Part shown: piece by piece, positions 1-6,015 of the stretch | Layout: each line of letters starts with the position of its first letter | Position numbering within the stretch: position 1 is the stretch's first letter | Source: Actinomycetes bacterium | Lineage (GTDB): Bacteria > Actinomycetota > Actinomycetes > Streptosporangiales > Streptosporangiaceae | Length of the DNA: 6,015 nucleotides | Reading direction: 5' to 3' | NCBI GenBank assembly: GCA_023425615.1 | Contig: JAFACJ010000851.1 | Span: 1-6,015 of the forward strand | The notes under the pieces: model-generated | Database searches by the model: none | What the model saw: only the letters and a program-made list of their open reading frames with translations | What the model was told of the DNA's origin: nothing | Position numbers and translations under genes: made by a program

Positions 1-420
1 AGCCAGCGGCCCCAACGACCAGCCATCAGCCGCGATGTGGTGCAGCACCACCAGCAGCACATGCTCCTCCGGACCCACCCGGAACAGCTCAGCCCGGACC
101 GGAACCTCCGACTCCAGCACGAACCCCTCGGACACGGCGGCCGTGAGCGCTTCCGGGAGTTCGGGTTCCGCCGCCTCCGACACCGGCAGCGCGGGGCTCA
201 TCCGTTCCAGGACCCGCTGATACGGGATTCCGTCCGCGTCGGGGAACACCGTCCGCAGGCTCTCATGCCGGGCGATGACATCCCCGAGCGCCGCACGCAG
301 CGCCTCGACGTCCAGGTCCCCGGACAACCTGAGGGCGATCGGCACGTTGTAGGTCGCCGACACGCCCTCCAGCCGGTGGAGGAACCACAACCGCTGCTGC
401 GCGAAGGAGAGCGGCATCAC
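1..420 (-). other. Condensation domain 3, LCL type, C-terminal part beyond window
   Basis: Fragment residues about 1866-2005, the first ~140 residues of the domain. It contains C1 [10 protein letters not shown] (382-411), TYNVP, C2 RHESLRTVF and C3 [14 protein letters not shown] (His pair 37-42, Asp 25-27). Its opening is nearly a copy of condensation domain 2, with 63 of 74 residues identical from RPEVMPLS to the QR(I/V)L segment. Its presence shows the assembly line continues past carrier domain 2, so whatever sits on that carrier is meant to be extended. The rest of module 3 lies outside the window. Confidence 0.94.
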
Positions 421-672
421 CTCCGGCCGGATCGCGGGCAGCAGCGCAGGCCGTCGCGGGCCCGCCCCCTCCAGCCGTCCGGCCAGGTCGGCGACGGTCG
501 GGCTCTCGAAGAGCATCCGTACTTCCAGCTCGGTGCCGAGCGCCGAGCGTGCCCGGCTCACCAGCCGCGTGGCGCGCAGGGAGGTCCCGCCCAGTTCGAA
601 GAACCCGTCATCGACACCGACCCGCTCCACATCGAGGATCTCGGCGAACAGGCCGCAGAGGATCTCCTCCAC
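1..672 (-). repeat. Internal homology block, copy 2 (T2 plus start of C3)
   Basis: This is the partner of the block at 2554-3240. Order and spacing are conserved apart from a three-residue shorter T-C linker and a few small length differences before the HHIAADG motif. The block may extend past the window start. Confidence 0.8.
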
Positions 673-3600
673 CGGAGTGCGCGGTGCCCTTCCGGTCCGC
701 TCCTCCGACGTCGTGGAAGGCGTCTCCTCCTCGGCCGCGTCGTCTTCGCGCCTCAGCAGTTCCAGGCTTCCGTCTGCGCGTCGGCGAACGATGTCCCTCG
801 TGCGGTACATGCGCTCGCCGGGGGCGCCGAACGGGCAGGCCACGAACCGCTCCGCGGAGAGTCCCGGCCGATGCGCATAGCCTCGCGCCAGACCGGGCCC
901 CGCCACGTACAGCGTGCCGGGAACTCCGGGCGGGACCTGGCGGAGCCGCCCGTCGAGAACGAACGCCGACGTGTTCGCGGCGGTGCCGGACCGCCCTCCG
1001 CCATCCGACACCAGCGGGCCCAGCCCCGCCACGGCCGCCAGGTCGAAACCCGCCGAGACGTGCAGGCCCGATGCGCCCGTCAGTGCCGCGGACAAGGCAC
1101 CGTGCGAGATCAGAACGCCTTGGGCACCGGCCGCTGTCCCCCGATCGCCCGCGACGAAGGCGGCATGGGCGGCGGTGAGCGGACCCCGCCGGTCGGTATC
1201 CGTCAGATCGCTGCCGGAGAAGACGGAGATCTCCCGTTCCGTCAGTGGATCGCCCAGCACGAGCCGTGTGGCGGAACCGTCTGGCAGGACGCATCCCGGT
1301 GCTCCGTCAATCCCGGTGATGAGGATCGGGTATCCGCCGTGTCCGACCGGCTCCTCGATCCGCAGGCAGACGGCGCCGGCCTTCAGCACGGCGAGAGTCG
1401 CGACCACCTGATCGGCGGGGCGCGTCAGGGCGAGGGCGATGGTCTGCTCCGGGCCCGCGCCGTGGAAGACCAGCAGCCGCGCCAACCGGTTCGCCCGGGT
1501 GTTGAGCTCGGAGTACGTCAGATCGGATCCCGCCGCGATGGCGTCCGGGGTCCGCGCCGCCCGCTCCTGGAACAGCTCCGGAACCGTCACCGCCGGGACC
1601 GGCTCCACCGCGCCGTTCCACTCCGCCAGCTGCCGCCGTTCCCCGGGCGACAGGACGTCGATGTCCGCTATCGGGATGTCCGGCGCGGCGATCACCGCTT
1701 CGAGCAGCCTGGTCAGACGGGCCACCATCCGCTCGGCGGTGTGCCGGTCGAACAGGTCGAGCGCGTACTCGAACTCTCCGATCACGCCCGCCGGTCCGCC
1801 GTCGGGTGCACGTTGCTCCGAGACCGACAGCAGCAGGTCGAACTTCGCGGTGCCGCGGTCGAGGGGGTCGACGGTGACCGACAGCCCCGGCAGCTCCAGC
1901 GTGGTGGCGAGATCGTCCTGAAAGGCGAGCATGACCTGGAAAAGCGGGTGCCTGGACATCTGGCGCGCCGGGTTGAGCAGTTCGACCAGCCGCTCGAACG
2001 GCACGTCCTGATGGGCGTACGCCGCGAGGTCGGCCTCCCGGACCCGGGCCACCAGCTCACGGAACGTCGGATCACCGCTCACGTCGGTGCGCAGCACCAG
2101 GGTGTTGACGAAGAACCCGACGAGGCCGTCCATCGCGTCATCGGTGCGCCCCGCGACGGGTGAGCCGATCGGGATGTCGTCGCCGGCCCCCATCCGGAAG
2201 AGCAGCGTGGCGAAGGCGGCCTGGAAGACCATGAACACACTGGCCCGGCATTCGCGTGCCAGGTCCACCAGCCCCGCGTGGACGTCGGCCCCGACCAGGA
2301 CCGGCACGGACCCGCCCCGGTAGGTGAGCGCGTCCGGCCGCGCGTGGTCGGTCGGCAGGTCGAGGTGGTCGGGGAGCCCGCCGAGGGCATCGCGCCAGAA
2401 GCCGACCTGTCTGGAGATCAGGCTCTCCGGGTCCTCCTCGCCGCCCAGGAGCTCGCGCTGCCACAGCGTGTAGTCGGCGTACTGCACGGGCAGCGGCTGC
2501 CACCCGACGGCGCCGCCCGTGTACCGCGCCGCGTACGCCGACATGAGGTCGCGGGCCAGCGGGCCGAGTGACCAGCCGTCCGCGGCGATGTGGTGCAGCA
2601 CCAGGAGCAGCACATGCTCATCGGGACCCTCCGTGAACAGCCGCGCCCGCACCGGCGGCTCGGATCCGAGCTCGAAGCCCTCGGCAGCGGTGTCCGCCAC
2701 GATGCGCGCGACCTCCGCCGCCCGCACCTCGCGCACCACGAGCTCTACCGGTGCCTCTTCCGCGTCGAGGATCCGCTGGTGGGGAATGCCGTCGAGGTCG
2801 GGGAAGACGGTCCTGAGGCTCTCGTGCCGGGCGACGACGTCCCGTAGCGCCCCGCGCAGCGCCGCGACGTCCAGGTCCCCGGACAGCCGCAGGGCGATCG
2901 GCACGTTGTAGGTGTCCGACAGGCCCTCTAGCTGGTACAGAAACCACAGCCGCTGCTGCGCGAACGACAGCGGCATGACCTCCGGCCGGGGAACCGCGAC
3001 CAGTGCGGGACGTGCCCCGCCCTCCCGCCCGGCGCCGCCGATCAGATCCGCCAGCTCGGCCACCGTCGCCGCCTCGAACAGGTCACGGATCTCCAGTTCG
3101 AGACCGAGCACGGAGCGGATACGGCTCACGAGCCGGGTGGCCAGCAGCGAATTGCCGCCGAGCGTGAAGAACCCGTCGTCGATCCCCAGCCGGTCCAGGC
3201 CCAGGACCTCGGCGAACAGACCGCACAGGATCTCCTCGACCGGTGACCGCGGCTTCCGGCCGCCGGCCGGTCCCGCGTAGTCGGGCACCGGAAGCGCCGA
3301 CCGGTCCAGCTTCCCGTTCGCCGTCAACGGCAGCGCGTCCAGCACCACGACCGCCGCCGGCACCATGAAATCCGGCAGGACCTCGGCCACGAACCGCCGG
3401 AGCGCCTGGCCGTCGGCGCTCGGCCCGGAAGGCGCGCCGGCTCCGGCCGCGACCACGTAGGCGACGAGCCGCCTGTCTCCAGGACGGTCCTCACGTGTGA
3501 CCACCGCGGCATGCCCGACGGACGGATGCGCCGCGAGGGCCGTCTCGATCTCACCGAGCTCGATCCGGAAGCCCCTGACCTTCACCTGGTGGTCGGCGCG

Positions 3601-6015
3601 GCCGTGGAACTCCAGGACGCCGTCCTCGCGCCAGCGCACCAGGTCTCCCGTGCGGTACATGCGCTCGCCCTCCGCCCCGAAAGGGCAGGCGACGAAGCGT
3701 TCCCCCGACAGTCCCGGCCGGTTCAGGTAGCCGCGTGCCAGGCCGTCGCCGGCGATGTAGAGCTCGCCCACGACCCCCTGCGGGACCAGGCGCAGCCGAT
3801 CATCGAGCACGAACAGCCGGGTGTCGGCGATCGGCGGCCCGATCGGCACGGCCGGCTCGTCCCTGCCGTCGGCGTGCCAGATGGTGGCGCAGATCGTCAC
3901 TTCCGTCGGGCCGTAGATATTGGCGGCACGGGTCAGCGGGAGGATCCCGCCCAGATCTCGCAGGAGCTCCGCCGGCAGTGCCTCGCCACCGAAGATCACA
4001 TAACGCAGCGGCAGGTCGAGGTCCGTCCGGTCGCGGGCGGCCGCCACCAACTGGTGGAACGCCGAGGGTGTCTGGCTGAGGACCGTCACCCGCTCCGCCG
4101 CCAGCAACCCCAGCAGGTCCGATGGCGAACGCGACGTCTCATGGGAGACCACCACCAGACGCCCGCCGTAGAGCAACGCACCCCACAGCTCCCAGACCGA
4201 GAAGTCGAACGCGAACGAGTGGAACAGGGTCCACACGTCGTCCGGTCCGAAGGCGAATCGCCGCTCGGTCGAGCGCATGCGCCGCACCACACCGTGGTGC
4301 GGAGTGAGGACGCCCTTGGGGCGGCCCGTCGAACCGGAGGTGTAGATGACGTGGGCGGGGTGCGCCGGTGTCAGCGGGCCTATGCGGTCCTCATCGGTCA
4401 GGTCGTCGGCGGCGAACGCGGCGAGACGCTCTTCGGTCGCCTTCTCCCCGAGCAGCACCAGCGGTAGCCCGCCGGTGTCCAGGTCCGTGAGGACCCGCTG
4501 CCCCGGCACCGCGATCAGGCAGGAGGGCCGGGCGTCCCGGAGCATGAACGCGACGCGTTCGGACGGGTGATCGGTCTCCACCGGCAGATAGGAGGCGCCG
4601 GCCTTCAGCACCGCGATGATGGCGACGACCATGTCGGCCGACCGGGGAAGCACGAGCGCCACATGGTGTTCCGGCCCGACGCCGTCCTCGACCAGCAGGC
4701 GGGCCAGCCGGTTGGCGCGTGCGTTGAGGTCGGCGTACGACAGGGAGACGCCTTCCGAGACGACGGCGACCGCTTCGGGGGACCTGGCCGCCTGCTCCTG
4801 GAACAGCTCCGGCAAGGTCTCGGCCTCGTGCGGGACACCCGTGTCGTTCCACTCCTCCAGCAGCCGCCGCCGTTCACCCGGCAGGAGGACGTCCGCCTTC
4901 CCCACCGGGAGGTCCGCGCCGTCGACGAGCGCGGCCAGCAATCCGGTGAACCGGTCGAGGTGGTCTCGCAGCTCGTGCTCGGAGTAAAGGTGCACGTTCC
5001 CGTCGAAGTGGAAGGAGACCTCGCTCCCCGGCCGGTCGGCGTAGATGTTGATCGAGAGGTCGCGCACGGGGCCGGTGGAGATGTTGCGGAAGACCCCGGG
5101 GCTGCCGTCGAAGTCGATCGAGTAGTCGAAGTCCATGACGTTGACGACAGGCCCGTAGAGCTCCTCGTCGTGTCCGAGCATCCTCTGTTCGAGCATCATG
5201 TCCCGGACGGGGAAGCGCTGGTGGCGCAGCGGCTTCGACAGGGAGCCGGAGATGCTCCGGTAGAGTTCCGCGGGCGTCGCCTCGTCCGGGACGGTGAAGG
5301 TCAGCGGCAGGACGTTGGAGGTCATCATCGGCGTCCTGGCCGTGACCGCCGACCCGCGCGCGGCCACCGGGATCCCCAGCACCGCCTCGGGATCCGATGT
5401 CATCCGGGACAGGAGGGTTCCCGCGGTCAGCGCGCTGACCGCGGGCAGGTTCATCCCCCCCGAGTCGAGCCGTTGGAAGAACTCCCTCGCCTCGGCACCC
5501 GACCAGGACGTCGCCGCCCGGATGAAGCCGTGGGTGGCGGCAGGTCTTCGGACGCGGGCGAGGCTCGCCGGTGCCTTCCGGCCGGAGAGGCTCTCGGCCC
5601 AGTACTCCCGATCCCGGGTGAAGGAGGCGGACGACCGGTACTTCAGCTCCTCGTCGAGGACCACCCGCATCGGGACGGCGGCGGCTCGTTCGGGCGGCTC
5701 GTCGCGCATCAGGCTGGTGTAGAGGTGCGCGACCCGCCGTGCGATCAGAACGAGGCTGTATCCGTCGATGCAGATGTGATGGCAGCGGAAGTACCAAAGG
5801 ACGCGGTCGGGTGCCGTCTTGAGCAGCGCGGAGAAGAACAGGCCGCCCTGTTCGAGGTCCATCGGCCGGGCGTGGTCGTCGCGCATCCAGCGCTCGGCCG
5901 CCGACCGGGGTTCGGTCTCCCCGCTCAGATCGACCAGCGGCACGGTGAAAGGGGACACGGGGTCGACGAGCTGGGCCGGAGCGTCCCCGTCGGCGTCCGC
6001 GACGAACCGCAGCCG
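1..6015 (-). CDS. Nonribosomal peptide synthetase, internal fragment (C-A-T-C-A*-T-C), open at both ends
   Basis: One uninterrupted reading frame of 2005 codons runs across the entire minus strand; neither the start nor the stop codon is in the window. The product is a multimodular NRPS, a cytoplasmic assembly-line enzyme that activates amino acids as adenylates, tethers them to phosphopantetheine arms on carrier domains and joins them into a peptide. Visible landmarks in order are HHICIDG (5761-5781), [11 protein letters not shown] (starts 4344), IYGPTE (starts 3918), LGGNSL (carrier serine 3148-3150), SFAQQRLWF (2941-2967), HHIAADG (2575-2595), LGGTSL (carrier serine 580-582), SFAQQRLWF (382-408) and a second HHIAADG (22-42). 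All lie in the same frame. If the first condensation domain is N-terminal, as in EntF, the start codon would lie roughly 175 bases beyond position 6015; alternatively another module precedes it. Module 2 carries a reduced adenylation domain. The peptide product cannot be named from this fragment. Confidence 0.98.
475..675 (-). other. Carrier (T/PCP) domain 2
   Basis: Fragment residues about 1781-1847. It begins [19 protein letters not shown] and carries [17 protein letters not shown] with the phosphopantetheine serine at 580-582, so it should be modified and functional. It follows the reduced adenylation domain after a linker rich in acidic residues, Ser and Thr, and it precedes an intact-looking condensation domain. 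With no working adenylation domain in cis, an amino acid would have to be supplied by another adenylating enzyme, or the domain is bypassed. Its full motif set contrasts with the decay just upstream. Confidence 0.95.
739..1620 (-). other. Adenylation domain 2, reduced and probably inactive (A*)
   Basis: Fragment residues about 1466-1759, only ~294 residues against ~520 for a full domain. The N-terminal part is recognisable: [23 protein letters not shown]1 [14 protein letters not shown] and LAVLKAGA. A2 then decays to [13 protein letters not shown]3 (1120-1149), still in register, reads [11 protein letters not shown] instead of [11 protein letters not shown], losing the invariant Lys and most Gly/Ser/Thr. 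[10 protein letters not shown] stretch may be a relic of A4. About 115 codons between A3 and A6 are then absent, including A5 and the pocket. A6 ([14 protein letters not shown]) and A7 (YRTRDIV, with Arg for Gly) survive and are close to module 1 (41 of 54 identical around A6-A7). After LELLRREDD the remaining ~94 codons are gone, removing A8, A9 and A10 with its Lys. ATP binding, substrate recognition and the C-terminal subdomain are all compromised, so self-loading of this module is very unlikely. Neither other minus frame supplies the missing motifs. Confidence 0.9.
1681..2979 (-). other. Condensation domain 2, LCL type, complete
   Basis: Fragment residues about 1013-1445. It should join the chain on carrier domain 1 to the residue on carrier domain 2. 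All usual landmarks are present: C1 [10 protein letters not shown] (2941-2970), TYNVP, C2 [10 protein letters not shown]3 [11 protein letters not shown] (His pair 2590-2595, Asp 2578-2580), C4 around [12 protein letters not shown]5 VGFFVNT (2101-2121), C6 [14 protein letters not shown] and C7 [10 protein letters not shown] (1927-1956). The SFAQQRLWF opening and TYNVP are typical of domains that accept an L-configured donor. No key residue is missing, so the domain looks catalytically competent although the adenylation domain behind it is degenerate. The usual C-A linker, [14 protein letters not shown], follows at about 1626-1667. Confidence 0.95.
2554..3240 (-). repeat. Internal homology block, copy 1 (T1 plus start of C2)
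   Basis: This T-C block is homologous to the one at 1-672. The two match at 47 of 67 residues in the carrier domain and 63 of 74 in the opening of the condensation domain, with matching DNA stretches. The spacing between copies is about 2.56 kb. This is module duplication within the gene, normal for NRPSs but close enough to allow recombination. Confidence 0.8.
3037..3246 (-). other. Carrier (T/PCP) domain 1
   Basis: Fragment residues about 924-993. The segment opens with [16 protein letters not shown] and contains [17 protein letters not shown], the standard carrier motif. The serine that receives phosphopantetheine is encoded at 3148-3150. It holds the amino acid chosen by adenylation domain 1 and hands the elongated chain to condensation domain 2. 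It matches carrier domain 2 at 47 of 67 positions by eye. A short Gly/Ala/Arg-rich linker (about 3035-2985) separates it from the next condensation domain. The downstream domain is of LCL type and there is no epimerisation domain between them, so an L-configured residue is expected here. Confidence 0.95.
3301..4860 (-). other. Adenylation domain 1, complete; substrate uncertain
   Basis: Fragment residues 386-905, about 520 residues, the normal length. It activates an amino acid with ATP and loads it on carrier domain 1. Core motifs: A1 LSYADLN, A2 [12 protein letters not shown]3 [12 protein letters not shown]4 [10 protein letters not shown]5 NIYGPTE, A6 [16 protein letters not shown]7 YRTGDLV, A8 around [14 protein letters not shown] and A10 LTANGKLDR, with the catalytic Lys at 3310-3312. 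Aligning to GrsA by eye gives pocket residues D235 (4204-4206), F236, W239 (4192-4194), S278 (4075-4077), I299, G301, I322 (3916-3918), I330, C331 and K517. The W239-to-278 spacing equals that of GrsA (39 residues). The first half resembles the threonine code (DFWNIGMVHK). The second half does not, since His331 is Cys here. I cannot name the substrate with confidence; threonine or a related small polar residue is the weak best guess. All catalytic motifs look intact. Confidence 0.93.
4903..6015 (-). other. Condensation domain 1, EntF-like type, N-terminally cut by window edge
   Basis: Fragment residues 1-371. This domain should form the amide bond between an upstream acyl or peptidyl thioester and the amino acid loaded on carrier domain 1. 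The catalytic motif reads [11 protein letters not shown], with the second His at residue 80 and the Asp at 5764-5766. In EntF the matching His is residue 138, so about 58 residues are missing upstream. Several stretches resemble the EntF condensation domain as I recall it: VDLSG, an ERWM segment, DLEQGGLF, a late [18 protein letters not shown] and [10 protein letters not shown]. The DG is followed by Tyr rather than the Trp seen in the two later condensation domains, which marks it as a different subtype. EntF-like domains often act first in the line and take an aryl acid or other acyl starter from a separate carrier protein, but internal examples may exist. The starter role is therefore inference. 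Confidence 0.9.

Noticed and set aside
608..1294. Possible frameshift explaining the missing adenylation motifs of module 2
   Set aside because: The other two minus frames here (for example 608-1294 and 753-1004) contain no A4, A5, A8 or A10 motifs, and the NRPS frame stays open with recognisable sequence on both sides. Deletion fits better than frameshift.
37..2163. A 708-residue open frame on the plus strand
   Set aside because: It is antisense to the NRPS frame, is rich in Arg, Gly, Pro and Gln with no recognisable domain, and is the usual by-product of GC-rich third positions. The opposite strand explains every base with conserved motifs.
2980..3036. Possible epimerisation domain or domain boundary between T1 and C2
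   Set aside because: The gap is only a short Gly/Ala/Arg linker, and the following domain has the LCL-style SFAQQRLWF opening and a single HHIAADG, so there is no room for an epimerisation domain.
3511..4467. A 318-residue plus-strand open frame opposite adenylation domain 1
   Set aside because: It is antisense to a complete adenylation domain with all core motifs and has no domain signature of its own.
4874..5797. A 307-residue open frame on the minus strand in another frame
   Set aside because: It overlaps condensation domain 1 out of frame and is Arg/Pro/Gly-rich with no NRPS or other motifs, so it is a shadow.
1..6015. TTA (bldA-type) codons, promoters, terminators, insertion sequences, tRNA genes or CRISPR repeats
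   Set aside because: No in-frame TTA occurs in the 2005 codons, there is no intergenic DNA, and no inverted or direct repeats beyond the module homology were noticed.

Overview
The whole window lies inside one very large gene on the minus strand. Read from 6015 down to 1 in the frame whose codons start at 6015, it gives 2005 consecutive sense codons with no stop, and it is open at both window edges. The product is part of a nonribosomal peptide synthetase (NRPS). The sequence is very GC-rich, almost every third codon position is G or C, and no in-frame TTA leucine codon occurs. Together with actinobacterial-style NRPS motifs, this points to a high-GC actinomycete such as Streptomyces or a relative. 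That assignment is inferred from composition and motif style only.

Domain order in the direction of translation (high to low coordinates): a condensation domain of the EntF-like type, missing its first ~58 residues (6015 to about 4903); a complete adenylation domain (about 4860-3301); a carrier (T/PCP) domain with its serine (about 3246-3037); an LCL-type condensation domain (about 2979-1681); a strongly reduced, probably inactive adenylation domain (about 1620-739); a second intact carrier domain (about 675-475); and the first ~140 residues of a third, LCL-type condensation domain (420-1). In shorthand: C-A-T-C-A*-T-C. No epimerisation, methyltransferase, oxidase or thioesterase domain lies in the window.

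The notable feature is module 2. Its condensation and carrier domains keep their key motifs. Compared with module 1, its adenylation domain has lost 224 codons in total, all in multiples of three: 12 before A3, 115 between A3 and A6 (including A5 and the substrate pocket), 94 after A7 (A8-A10 with the catalytic lysine), and 3 in the T-C linker. The A3 loop is still aligned residue for residue but has lost its consensus. The module can probably still condense but cannot activate its own amino acid. Either another enzyme loads its carrier domain in trans, or the module is skipped or dead.

No RNA genes, mobile elements, CRISPR arrays, promoters, terminators or intergenic DNA were seen. All sequence falls within the one coding region.
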